Shown in pieces: positions 7,199 through 13,428 of a stretch of DNA of 64,000 nucleotides. Position 1 is the stretch's first letter; each line of letters opens with the position of its first letter. The position numbers and the translations under genes are program-made. The DNA comes from Claveliimonas bilis. GTDB taxonomy: Bacteria > Bacillota > Clostridia > Lachnospirales > Lachnospiraceae. The DNA is taken from the NCBI RefSeq assembly GCF_020892095.1, contig NZ_AP024845.1, forward strand, positions 1 to 64,000, read 5' to 3'. The notes below the pieces were generated by a model. The model did not search any database, was not told the DNA's origin, and saw only the letters and a program-made list of their open reading frames with translations.

Positions 7199-7744
7199 CT
7201 ACACGCTTTTTAATAATGGACTCAGTTTCTCCGAAATATTATCAGTTCCTTTTAATCCTATCATTGGAATTAATATATTTTTTTCAGAAAGCCGACATAA
7301 AATCTTCTCCATAAATAGACCCATTCCTTTCATTTCAGTATTATTATCTGATGTTGTATCCACACCACAATTTGGCGAACGATTTGCACCTATAATACCA
7401 ACAATTTCAAATCCATATCTAATATATTCTAATATTTCATAAACCACGTAATCAGCCAATCGGTCTAATTGAGTGTTGGGAATATCTTTCTTCATCTCTA
7501 TACGAATACGAGTATTCTCTACCACAATGGGAGCGTCTGCTCCATAGATATTTCCTCGGTCAAGACCTAAACAGCAAAGCTCTGGACAAGGCATTTGAGC
7601 AATGCCAATATCGGCTTTCATGAAAAGTTCGATAACATTCCTAAACATGGCTGGATAAACAGCGGTTCCATCGGAAATAGAATTTTGATTTAGTAAACAA
7701 TGAGCTATAAAAACAACCTTTTTACTTCTTTCATCATCAAACAT
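7199..7744 (-). CDS. TudS-related putative desulfidase (DUF523-like)
   Basis: A 181-residue protein. The motifs IAHCLLNQNSISDGTA, MPCPELCCLGLDRGN and GANRSPNCGVDTTS are those of the CD3072-type branch of TudS/DUF523 proteins. TudS removes sulfur from thiouracil using a [4Fe-4S] cluster, and the conserved cysteines here (HCLL, PCPELCC, PNCGV) fit cluster binding. The start is placed at 7744 (MFDDERS), 7 nt after GGAG; an ATG two codons earlier is possible. Frame upstream of this is repeat DNA, not coding. It is the first gene after a promoter-bearing repeat unit. Substrate unknown. Confidence 0.72.
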   Translation of the reverse strand: MFDDERSKKVVFIAHCLLNQNSISDGTAVYPAMFRNVIELFMKADIGIAQMPCPELCCLGLDRGNIYGADAPIVVENTRIRIEMKKDIPNTQLDRLADYVVYEILEYIRYGFEIVGIIGANRSPNCGVDTTSDNNTEMKGMGLFMEKILCRLSEKNILIPMIGLKGTDNISEKLSPLLKSV

Positions 7745-7757
7745 AATCATTCTCCGT

Positions 7758-7830
7758 AAATTCAATTTTGCCAAACTATTTAGTTCATTATACCATTCGT
7801 TCATTTCCCTGTCATTTTCTTTCTTACCCA
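7758..7830 (-). repeat. rlmH-type repeat unit copy 2, promoter part (separated from its attachment part by the intron)
   Basis: Homologous to 12064-12125 and 13717-13775. It contains the promoter and a degenerate boundary motif (GGCAAAATTGAATTT). The matching attachment and terminator part is at 9681-9825, on the far side of the intron. Confidence 0.8.
7787..7815 (-). promoter_or_regulatory. Repeat-borne promoter driving the TudS-related gene
   Basis: On the minus strand ATGACA (7810-7815), 17-bp spacer ending in TGG, TATAAT (7787-7792). It is an extended -10 promoter with the same boxes and spacing as the copies at 12082-12110 and 13735-13763. Confidence 0.75.
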
Positions 7831-9680
7831 ATCGAGTAGGGGAGATTTTCTCTCCCCTCTCACACCACCGTACATGCCGTTCGGCATACGGCGGTTCAAC
7901 GTAACTTCAAAGCATGTCGCTCATTGTAATAGTCAAAACAGCTTACAAGCCCTGCTCTGGCTAATACTTCTTTAGAGATTGCCCTGACAACGCATGTCTT
8001 AGTCACTACCCAGTAATAGCGGTCTCCACAATACGCTGTCAGTCTTGCAAGGTCTTTTCCGATTCCAAGTTTCTGCAGTCCCCATTGCCGTTTCTTCGGC
8101 ACTTTCCACTGCTTCCAGATGATAACTCTGATTCTTGTTCTTAAATGTGCGTCTATCTTTATCATCGCTGTTTTCATGGAACCAAGGGCATAGTAGTTAA
8201 TCCATCCTCTTGTCGCCTGATTGATTTTCTCAATCTTGCTCGTGACTGTCCCCGGCATTTTTCTACAGGTCAGTTCTTTCAGTCTGTTTTTGAACTTCTT
8301 CACAGAGTCCTGATGGGGTCTGCACTTCCATTCATTTGTCTTACTGTCCTTGTAGAATCCGAATCCAAGATACTTCAACTTTGACGGTCTTGTGATGTGC
8401 GTTTTGGTCATATTGACCTTTAACCCCAGTTTCCTCTGTATCCAGTCTGATACCGTCCGCATCACTCTTTTGGCACTCGATTCGCTTTTGACCGCTATGA
8501 CACAGTCATCTGCGTATCTTGTGAACCGGAGTCCTCTCCTCTCCAGTTCCTTATCCAATTCATTCAGCATGATGTTTGACAGCAATGGTGATAGATTTCC
8601 GCCCTGTGGGGTTCCGAGTTTGGTTTCCTCGTATCCCTGTGGCGTCATAACTCCTGCTTTTAGATACTTGCGAATTAAGGATTCTGTATCGCCATCGTTG
8701 ATAATCTTGTGAACCAGACTCATCAACTTGTCCTGCGGTACGTTATCGAAAAATTTCTCCAAGTCGATATCTACTATCCACTCATATCCCTCGTTTAGGT
8801 ATACAAGCAGCTGTCTGATTGCCATTTCACAGCTCCGGTTCGGTCTGAAGCCGTAGCTCCATTCCGAAAACAAAGGCTCACACATGGGGCTTATCACCTG
8901 CACGATGCCTTGCTGGATTACCCGATCCATTACAGTTGGGATTCCCAGTTTTCTCATTCCGCCGTTTGGCTTAGGGATCTCCACTCTCCTGACTGGCTGG
9001 GGCTTGTACTCCCTGTTCCTGATTTGATTCCTGATACTTTCCCAATTCTCTTTGATATAATCGCCAAGTTCTTCGACTGTTACCTCATCCACCCCTCCTG
9101 CGCCCTTATTGGCACAGACTCTTTTGTATGCAGTGTTCATGTTATCTTTGGACAGTATCTTTTCCAACAGTTCTGACATTGCCTTGTGTGCTTTCTCCTT
9201 TCCGTTTCCATGGATTTGCCCTAGGTTGTGCAGTACCTGCTCATTTACGTTTCGCCCCTCCTGCCGTCAGGTATTCCATGGAGCATACATTTGATTACAC
9301 GGTTACATTGTTCAGCCCTTCAGCACTTCCCATTCCAGGGCTTTGCCTACTACGGCCTCTGCTGACTTCTCACAGTTCGTTGTTACTACTGCGGGTTTCA
9401 CAGCCTGTGAGACCTCACGGGATAAGCCTGCCAGTCTTTCCTCATCTACCTGCCTGATCTACGCACATGGGTTACGGTTGCCTTTTGGACTTCACTGTCT
9501 GTAGTCAGCTTATCCGCCATGTACGCCTTATATCAGGTTTCTGTTCGTCAGGCTACGATTTCGCTATCCCTTCTTCTCGCCCACATCTCACGATGTAAAC
9601 CTTGGGAGTCGCTATGGGGTTCGTTGGCAACTACGCCCCTTGTGGACTTTCACCACAGACTGACGGCATGCCCGTCATAC
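7831..9680 (-). mobile_element. Group II intron (probably class IIC), 1850 bp
   Basis: The ends were found by comparison with the uninterrupted repeat at 12.1 kb: joining ..CTTTTCGTA and TGGGTAAGAAAG restores the same sequence as CTTTTCGTATGGGGCAGAAAG. The intron reads GTATGACGGG at the 5' end (9680) and CTCGAT at the 3' end (7831), both on the minus strand. A domain V hairpin (ACCGCCGTATGCCG / CGGCATGTACGGTGGT) lies near 7864-7897. The insertion is 8 nt after the stem of a terminator hairpin, within its U-tract, the target preference of class IIC introns. It encodes one reverse transcriptase. Confidence 0.85.
7896..9179 (-). CDS. ltrA: Group II intron reverse transcriptase/maturase
   Basis: A 427-residue intron-encoded protein needed for splicing and retrohoming. 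The fingers-palm reverse transcriptase motifs are present: VRRVEIPKPNGGMRKLGIPT, WSYGFRPNRSCEMAI, IVDIDLEKFFDNV, GTPQGGNLSPLLSNI and the catalytic RYADDCVI. A maturase (GIIM) thumb domain follows around ATRGWINYYALGSMK. There is no HNH endonuclease at the C-terminus, as in class IIC proteins of about this length. All catalytic residues are intact, so the intron could still be active. The stop codon abuts domain V. Confidence 0.92.
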   Translation of the reverse strand: MSELLEKILSKDNMNTAYKRVCANKGAGGVDEVTVEELGDYIKENWESIRNQIRNREYKPQPVRRVEIPKPNGGMRKLGIPTVMDRVIQQGIVQVISPMCEPLFSEWSYGFRPNRSCEMAIRQLLVYLNEGYEWIVDIDLEKFFDNVPQDKLMSLVHKIINDGDTESLIRKYLKAGVMTPQGYEETKLGTPQGGNLSPLLSNIMLNELDKELERRGLRFTRYADDCVIAVKSESSAKRVMRTVSDWIQRKLGLKVNMTKTHITRPSKLKYLGFGFYKDSKTNEWKCRPHQDSVKKFKNRLKELTCRKMPGTVTSKIEKINQATRGWINYYALGSMKTAMIKIDAHLRTRIRVIIWKQWKVPKKRQWGLQKLGIGKDLARLTAYCGDRYYWVVTKTCVVRAISKEVLARAGLVSCFDYYNERHALKLR

Positions 9681-9825
9681 TACGAAAAGAGAGCGGAACA
9701 TCATCTGTCCACTCCCTTCCAAATACTCCACATGATTCATTACTTCATACCGCATTACAACCAAGTATGAAAAACCTCACTTATTTGTGATATGGTTCCC
9801 TATAACGTACTCAAGTGCGGTTTAT
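9681..9825 (-). repeat. rlmH-3'-end-like attachment repeat, copy 2 (attachment and terminator part)
   Basis: On the minus strand GAACCATATCACAAATAAG (centre near 9790), then GAGGTTTTTCATACTTGG and GGTATGAAGTAATGAATCAT. It continues into a hairpin (9689-9716) and is cut at 9681 by the intron. The promoter half resumes at 7830. Together with intron domain I it accounts for the gene-free stretch 9180-9837. Confidence 0.82.
9685..9716 (-). terminator. Terminator within repeat copy 2, target of the intron
   Basis: Minus-strand stem GGGAGTGGA / TCCGCTCTC (9 bp including G-U pairs) with a 10-nt loop, followed by TTTTCGTA and then the intron. Homologous to the hairpins at 12134-12162 and 13787-13814. 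Confidence 0.7.
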
Positions 9826-9837
9826 ATATTTAATATT

Positions 9838-10122
9838 CTATGCTATTCGTTCTTTACTTTTTTTCAACTCGTGCAAATATAGAGGATCGATATCAATGCA
9901 CTCGTTTACATTTCTTCCTCCAGCCACATCCCATGCCAATGTTCCATTTAAAACCATACATTTATCCATAAAAATATGATACGCCTTTATTCGATCAAAA
10001 ATATTAGGAGACAAATCTTTTTCTGCATGGCAGCATACAATTTTCCCATCATCAAAATATACATCCACAGTATAATCTTCGTACGGTATTACCTGAACCA
10101 CAGTTGGAATATATTCTAACAT
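9838..10122 (-). CDS. DUF2442-family protein
   Basis: A 94-residue protein, VVQVIPYEDYTVDVYFDDGK, ending in YLHELKKSKERIA, with the overall pattern of DUF2442: a small beta-rich domain, short conserved D and G positions, and an I-D-P-x-Y-L-H-E-L tail. The family is commonly encoded directly after DUF4160, as here (19-bp gap). Such pairs have been suggested to be toxin-antitoxin-like, but the biochemical role is not established. GGAGG precedes the ATG. It is the last gene of its unit and stops about 13 bp before repeat copy 2. Confidence 0.72.
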   Translation of the reverse strand: MLEYIPTVVQVIPYEDYTVDVYFDDGKIVCCHAEKDLSPNIFDRIKAYHIFMDKCMVLNGTLAWDVAGGRNVNECIDIDPLYLHELKKSKERIA

Positions 10123-10141
10123 TACAGCGCCTCCTTCATAT

Positions 10142-10402
10142 TTAAACCAAAGGATTGATTCTGTTTAACGGTTTCCCATCTTTTGCAAGTTCCCAGTTTT
10201 GCATTAATTCATCCTGATGGATCACACACCATGCCAACACAAGTTTCAGTTGCCTTGATGGCAATGCTCCCTGCAAAACACAGACATCATTTATGTCGAT
10301 CAGAGCCTTTTTCCCATTATACTCCACATGAAAGTGGGGTGGATTATGGTCATCATAATACATAGTAATCCTTATTCCATAAAACAAAGCAATTTCCGGC
10401 AT
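10142..10402 (-). CDS. DUF4160-family protein
   Basis: An 86-residue protein, MPEIALFYGIRITMYYDDHN followed by PPHFHVEYNGKKALIDI. This opening, with its PPHFH motif, defines DUF4160. A WELAKDGKPLNRI-type end is also seen. It lies directly upstream of a DUF2442 gene on the same strand; both are read from a good promoter at 10458-10486. Function is unproven; the pair is often listed as a candidate toxin-antitoxin module. A second DUF4160 gene of different sequence lies at 10989-11267. Confidence 0.78.
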   Translation of the reverse strand: MPEIALFYGIRITMYYDDHNPPHFHVEYNGKKALIDINDVCVLQGALPSRQLKLVLAWCVIHQDELMQNWELAKDGKPLNRINPLV

Positions 10403-10457
10403 ACATATACCTCCACCTTAACAGCTCACTTCTTTAATCTTACATACGATTAACTTT

Positions 10458-10486
10458 ATTATAGCTTAGACATCATATTGTGTACA
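10458..10486 (-). promoter_or_regulatory. Promoter of the DUF4160-DUF2442 pair
   Basis: On the minus strand TGTACA (10481-10486), 17-bp spacer, TATAAT (10458-10463). It begins 4 bp after a boundary 12-mer. Confidence 0.7.
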
Positions 10487-10490
10487 GATA

Positions 10491-10502
10491 AATTAGGATT
10501 TG
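10491..10502 (-). repeat. Boundary 12-mer copy 3 (CAAATCCTAATT)
   Basis: It contains the last codons of the DUF3784 gene (TAC AAA TCC TAA), so the motif itself supplies the C-terminal residues and stop codon. The promoter of the next genes follows at once. Confidence 0.8.
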
Positions 10503-10828
10503 TACTGACGATATTTTTTTGAATTTATCTTTGGTATTATAATGGATAGAATAATCATTATTGCAATTATACCAAGTCCAACACATAAAATATAATCATT
10601 GTGATTAAAGCTACCATATAATAAAAGAAATGCTCCTATTCCACAGAAAACAACACATTTTCCAAACAAATGACATATTGCTTTCTCATTGTATGTTGCT
10701 TTTTCTTCTCTACTCATTGTATTCCATCCGGCAAGAAACCAAGTGCCCTTTTGATTATAAATATTCACGCCCCATACTACTGCCCCCAAAGAAATTGCCA
10801 ATGTAAGGACTATCTCAAAGAAATTCAT
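10493..10828 (-). CDS. DUF3784-family membrane protein
   Basis: A 111-residue protein with three predicted transmembrane helices (FEIVLTLAISLGAVVWGV, FCGIGAFLLLYG, YILCVGLGIIAIMIILSIII). A cytoplasmic loop reads GTWFLAGWNTMSREEKATY, the hallmark of DUF3784. Function unknown. The start at 10828 is chosen from AAAGGAG 8 nt upstream; the longer frame to 10846 would have no such site. The C-terminus ..RQYKS and stop are formed by the boundary 12-mer, which suggests the gene was joined to the next one at that point. It is the first gene after repeat copy 3. Confidence 0.72.
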   Translation of the reverse strand: MNFFEIVLTLAISLGAVVWGVNIYNQKGTWFLAGWNTMSREEKATYNEKAICHLFGKCVVFCGIGAFLLLYGSFNHNDYILCVGLGIIAIMIILSIIIPKINSKKYRQYKS

Positions 10829-10860
10829 ACTTTCAACTCCTTTCATAAAAACACTTTGAC

Positions 10861-10979
10861 AAGTTCCGATCTGTCAACCTTGTTTTTCCATTTTTATTAC
10901 TTCACGTTATATCATACCCAAATGCGAAAAAACTCATTTATTTGTGATATGGCCCCCTATAACGTACTCAAGTGCGGTC
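10861..10979 (-). repeat. rlmH-3'-end-like attachment repeat, copy 3 (short unit)
   Basis: On the minus strand GGGCCATATCACAAATAAA (centre near 10947), then TTTTTTCGCATTTGG and GATATAACGTGAAGTAAT. After only ~25 bp it runs into a degenerate boundary motif (GACAGATCGGAACTT, 10861-10875). The terminator and promoter part present in three other units has been lost. Confidence 0.8.
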
Positions 10980-10988
10980 TAACAAAAA

Positions 10989-11267
10989 TCAACAATAATA
11001 ACTTATCTCTCCAAAATATGCAAACCATTTCTGAATAATATCAGCACTTCGTGCCTCAATCATTCTCATAATATTCCGCAACGTATGTGAAGGTATTCTT
11101 GAATTATTATTGCAGAGCAGACAGTTCCCTGCGCTGGTAATCCATACCTTTGTTGCATTTTCGGAAGGCTTTCCTTTTGCGATATGTACATGGATCGGTT
11201 CAACAGGTTTATTCTCATTTGTCCAGAAATAAATCCAGTATTCTCCCATTCTAAAGATTTGAGGCAT
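10989..11267 (-). CDS. DUF4160-like protein (second, diverged)
   Basis: A 92-residue protein, MPQIFRMGEYWIYFWTNENK, then PVEPIHVHIAKGKPSENATKVWI. It shows the DUF4160 layout, a short MP-I start followed by a P-x-H-V-H motif, in a diverged form. The ATG at 11267 overlaps the end of the upstream gene (11251-11523) in another frame, so the two are translationally coupled. Compared with the other pair (10142-10402 with DUF2442) the order is reversed: partner first, DUF4160 second. It ends ~10 bp before repeat copy 3. Role unproven; toxin-antitoxin-like by analogy. Confidence 0.68.
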   Translation of the reverse strand: MPQIFRMGEYWIYFWTNENKPVEPIHVHIAKGKPSENATKVWITSAGNCLLCNNNSRIPSHTLRNIMRMIEARSADIIQKWFAYFGEISYYC

Positions 11268-11523
11268 TCTCAAAGCCCCCTTCCTGAGAGAATTCAATAA
11301 TAAGATGAGCAGTTGATCTTATTATCTCTTCGAATTGCTTAATCTCTTCCTCCGAAAAATGGTAAATATCTTCCCATGTGTAATCGGGGAGCCAGCATGC
11401 AGCATGTTTAAATCCATATTTTTCATCTGGTCTCTCAATATACACTTTAACTCTTCCATTATCCTGCATATCAGAATGAACAATTTCCGTTTCATCGTTC
11501 AATGTCATAAAAGGATACATCAT
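11251..11523 (-). CDS. Unrecognised 90-residue partner of the second DUF4160 gene
   Basis: An acidic protein, MMYPFMTLNDETEIVHSDMQ, then VKVYIERPDEKYGFKHAACW and DYTWEDIYHFSEEEIKQFEE, ending FENASNL. No family is recognised with confidence. The predicted beta strands followed by one helix, and the overlap with a DUF4160-like gene, place it where a DUF2442-type partner would be expected. GGGAGG lies 9 bp before the ATG; a second ATG follows directly (11520). The promoter-like region upstream starts in a boundary 12-mer. Confidence 0.6.
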   Translation of the reverse strand: MMYPFMTLNDETEIVHSDMQDNGRVKVYIERPDEKYGFKHAACWLPDYTWEDIYHFSEEEIKQFEEIIRSTAHLIIEFSQEGGFENASNL

Positions 11524-11556
11524 ATCAGCATTCCTCCCTACTTCTTATACGCTACT

Positions 11557-11583
11557 ATTATATCCCATTAAGAATATTTTCAA
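11557..11583 (-). promoter_or_regulatory. Promoter-like site before the 11251-11523 gene
   Basis: On the minus strand TTGAAA (11578-11583) and TATAAT (11557-11562) with a short 15-bp spacer. The region closely resembles the one in front of the DUF3795 gene at 5524-5856. Confidence 0.45.
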
Positions 11584-11593
11584 TTAGGATCTG
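11582..11593 (-). repeat. Boundary 12-mer copy 4 (CAGATCCTAATT)
   Basis: One base differs from the consensus. It lies 23 bp after the stop of the PNPOx-like gene and overlaps the -35 region of the next promoter. Confidence 0.75.
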
Positions 11594-11616
11594 CCATACA
11601 AACCGGAAACCGAAAA

Positions 11617-12033
11617 CTAAAACTCATACTTTGTTCCATGTGAAAGTAACAGTCCCTCGGTTAATTCTACACATAAAATTATAGTATTCTCATCATCAAA
11701 ATTATTATGTCCATTGTCGATCCACTCAGAAAATACTTTTTTTAATTTCTCGGCAATCCGATAATTTTCCTCTTTCCCGAAATATCCCAAATTGATACTC
11801 TTTCCATGTGCCGTGAACCATTCACCAGCTATTGCAACAGTAGAGTTGCTTTCCATATGCCTCATTTTATTTGAAAGTGCATATGTAATAATATAAAATG
11901 CACCGTTCTCATAATAAGCATTTACATAACGTACAAAAGGCACCTCATTTTCTACTGTTGCCAATGCAATAATGGTATCTTTTCCAAATCGTTCCGCCAT
12001 TATTTTTTCAACATCTTCACTTAATTTTTTCAC
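11617..12033 (-). CDS. Pyridoxamine 5'-phosphate oxidase-like flavin protein
   Basis: A 138-residue split-barrel protein: IIALATVENEVPFVRYVNAY, then GAFYIITYALSNKMRHMESN and VAIAGEWFTAHGKSINLG. This is the pattern of small PNPOx-like (general stress protein 26-like) proteins that bind FMN, with the K-x-x-x/NSTVAIAG strand typical of the family. The frame is open back to 12291, but the upstream part is repeat DNA whose frame is not conserved between copies. The GTG at 12033 with AGGGAG 7 nt upstream is therefore chosen. It is the first gene after a complete repeat unit and its promoter. Substrate unknown. Confidence 0.72.
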   Translation of the reverse strand: MKKLSEDVEKIMAERFGKDTIIALATVENEVPFVRYVNAYYENGAFYIITYALSNKMRHMESNSTVAIAGEWFTAHGKSINLGYFGKEENYRIAEKLKKVFSEWIDNGHNNFDDENTIILCVELTEGLLLSHGTKYEF

Positions 12034-12051
12034 AAAGTCATCTCCCTTACC

Positions 12052-12063
12052 AATTAGGATTTG
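12052..12063 (-). repeat. Boundary 12-mer copy 5 (CAAATCCTAATT)
   Basis: It lies between the repeat-borne promoter and the ribosome binding site of the PNPOx-like gene, at the gene-side end of a complete repeat unit. Confidence 0.8.
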
Positions 12064-12081
12064 TCGACCTAGTTTTACTTC

Positions 12082-12110
12082 ATTATACCATTCGTTTATT
12101 TCCCTGTCAT
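12082..12110 (-). promoter_or_regulatory. Repeat-borne promoter driving the PNPOx-like gene
   Basis: On the minus strand ATGACA (12105-12110), 17-bp spacer ending TGG, TATAAT (12082-12087). Confidence 0.75.
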
Positions 12111-12129
12111 TGTCTTTCTGCCCCATACG

Positions 12130-12162
12130 AAAAGAGAGCGGAACATCATCTGTCCAACTCCC
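12130..12162 (-). terminator. Terminator within repeat copy 4
   Basis: Minus-strand stem GGGAGTTGGA / TCCGCTCTC with one bulged T and a 10-nt loop, followed by TTTTCG. It would end transcription of the DUF3990 group. Confidence 0.6.
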
Positions 12163-12277
12163 TTCTAAATACTCCTCATGATTCATTACTTCATACCATA
12201 TTACAACCAAATACGAAAAACCGTCCTTATTTATGATATGGCTCTCCATAACATATCCAAATGCGGTTATCTGCTTT

Positions 12278-12748
12278 TTAAAACCCTCCATTATTATAGG
12301 CTCTTGTTATTACATAAGACGGTTCATAATATGCACTGCTATTGTAATTATCAATCGTATCGCATATTTCATCATTGTATACTCGGATCATTCCATCGAT
12401 ATAATCTTCCTCTGGCTGTAACGTTGACAGAATCAGCCTTGTATACACCTTGCCCATCTGTGTTTCTGATGGGATCTCGTCTACTAGTTCTAAATCCACA
12501 TCCGTTATATCAAAATTTCCCTTTTCCAGCTTATACTCTTCAATCCATTCATCTTCAATTTTAAGGGGATTCTCACAGTGAAGTACATTAGCCAGGCTAA
12601 TCAGACGCACCCACTCATCTTTCGCTATAGAATTAACAACATATTTGTTTTTCTGATGTAATTTCCTTGCTACACGTTCTATCATATAACATAAAAAATA
12701 AAGATCATTCTCGGTTATTTGCTCTTCCGGGAAAAATTTATTTATCAT
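12278..12748 (-). CDS. Partner of DUF3990 protein (possibly DUF3791-like N-terminus)
   Basis: A 156-residue protein, MINKFFPEEQITENDLYFLC, then YMIERVARKLHQKNKYVVNS. This helix pair is reminiscent of DUF3791, the family often encoded beside DUF3990. The rest (DVDLELVDEIPSETQMGKVY, LILSTLQPEEDYIDGMIRVY, SSAYYEPSYVITRAYNNGGF) is not recognised. The start at 12748 is chosen because its ATG overlaps the DUF3990 stop (ATGA) with GGGAG 9 nt upstream; a longer frame begins at 12799. The last ~60 codons also survive in the deleted copy at 6785-6970. A toxin-antitoxin-like role is only a guess from pairing. Confidence 0.6.
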   Translation of the reverse strand: MINKFFPEEQITENDLYFLCYMIERVARKLHQKNKYVVNSIAKDEWVRLISLANVLHCENPLKIEDEWIEEYKLEKGNFDITDVDLELVDEIPSETQMGKVYTRLILSTLQPEEDYIDGMIRVYNDEICDTIDNYNSSAYYEPSYVITRAYNNGGF

Positions 12749-13197
12749 AGCGAATAACTCCCTTCGAATTTGATAGTCTGTAATGCTTTCTCCGTACAAA
12801 ATACAATCTGATGTGTCGGATACTTAAACTTAACCAGTTCCCAGAACGCCTCTTTCGAAATTCGTTCAGCCATATAGTCCTCAACATAATCCCAGATTGT
12901 ATCATCCGCCATCGGGCCCTCGACAACATCATAATCATGTTTTAAGCCAATCCGGCAGCTTACTACAAACTGTAGCCACTCCTCTGTCATCTCACTAAAC
13001 TTTTTAATATTCAGGCTCTTATCGGGTGAATACTCATAAAAATTTACAATATGCTTTCTTCGTTTTGTCAAAGCCCAGCGTTTTGCCTGCTTTTCTAAAA
13101 TTGTACAGTAAAACCCGTAACCAAAATCTTTATAAAAACCGTTTTCCAAGATCTGCGGTTCCTGGACTATAACATTGCTTCCATGATATAAAATCAT
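12745..13197 (-). CDS. DUF3990-family protein
   Basis: A 150-residue protein, MILYHGSNVIVQEPQILENG, then KDFGYGFYCTILEKQAKRWA and LTKRR. The YHGS..V..P and DFG.GFY motifs define DUF3990, a family with similarity to ADP-ribosyltransferase folds; activity is not demonstrated here. The remainder includes WLQFVVSCRIGLKHDYDVVE, DDTIWDYVEDY and HQIVFCTEKALQTI. AAGGAG stands before the ATG, directly after boundary 12-mer copy 6. It overlaps the downstream partner by 4 bp. A truncated duplicate starts at 7164 with the same 5' context. Confidence 0.78.
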   Translation of the reverse strand: MILYHGSNVIVQEPQILENGFYKDFGYGFYCTILEKQAKRWALTKRRKHIVNFYEYSPDKSLNIKKFSEMTEEWLQFVVSCRIGLKHDYDVVEGPMADDTIWDYVEDYMAERISKEAFWELVKFKYPTHQIVFCTEKALQTIKFEGSYSL

Positions 13198-13217
13198 ATA
13201 CTTTTTACTCCTTCACG

Positions 13218-13229
13218 AATTAGGATTTG
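13218..13229 (-). repeat. Boundary 12-mer copy 6 (CAAATCCTAATT)
   Basis: It lies 8 bp after the small membrane gene's stop and 5 bp before the ribosome binding site of the DUF3990 gene. Confidence 0.8.
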
Positions 13230-13236
13230 TATTTTC

Positions 13237-13415
13237 TCACTCGTCTTCTTTTTTATTGTTTCTACTGACATTCGTGCTTAATAATAAAATTCCAGAGAAT
13301 AAAAATAATATCCAGATTATTATATTTTCTTGATTTATCGCATTATAAATCAGGCATATCATGCTTAATATAATCTGTACAATTGGACAAATCACTCCTA
13401 TTTTTTATCCATCAT
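13237..13415 (-). pseudogene. Small membrane protein gene with a one-base frameshift in a homopolymer
   Basis: GGAGGAG is followed by ATGATGGATAAAAAATAG, a five-codon frame. If the run of six A (13401-13406 as T) had seven, the frame would run on as MMDKKIGVICPIVQIILSMI, then YNAINQENIIIWILFLFSGI, ending SRNNKKEDE (~58 residues, two predicted transmembrane helices). A GTG at 13395 could start a 52-residue version without the first residues. The ribosome binding site fits the ATG, so this is either a broken gene, a phase-variable one, or a sequencing error. Confidence 0.6.
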
Positions 13416-13428
13416 TAGCTCCTCCATA

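Larger units (their letters stand above)
12064..12270 (-). repeat. rlmH-3'-end-like attachment repeat, copy 4 (complete unit)
   Basis: On the minus strand GAGCCATATCATAAATAAG (centre near 12236), then GACGGTTTTTCGTATTTGG and GGTATGAAGTAATGAATCAT, a terminator hairpin (12134-12162), a promoter (12082-12110) and the boundary 12-mer (12052). It is the best-preserved full unit and shows how the intron-split copy 2 looked before insertion. The TATCATAAATAA core is strikingly like the SCC attachment core of staphylococcal rlmH. Confidence 0.85.

Noticed and set aside
12034-12291. An upstream in-frame extension of the PNPOx-like gene containing EEYLEGSWTDDVPLSFRMG
   Set aside because: The same DNA occurs in the other repeat units with one-base insertions or deletions and stop codons, so the frame is not conserved. 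The repeat holds a terminator and promoter instead, and a good ribosome binding site precedes the GTG at 12033.
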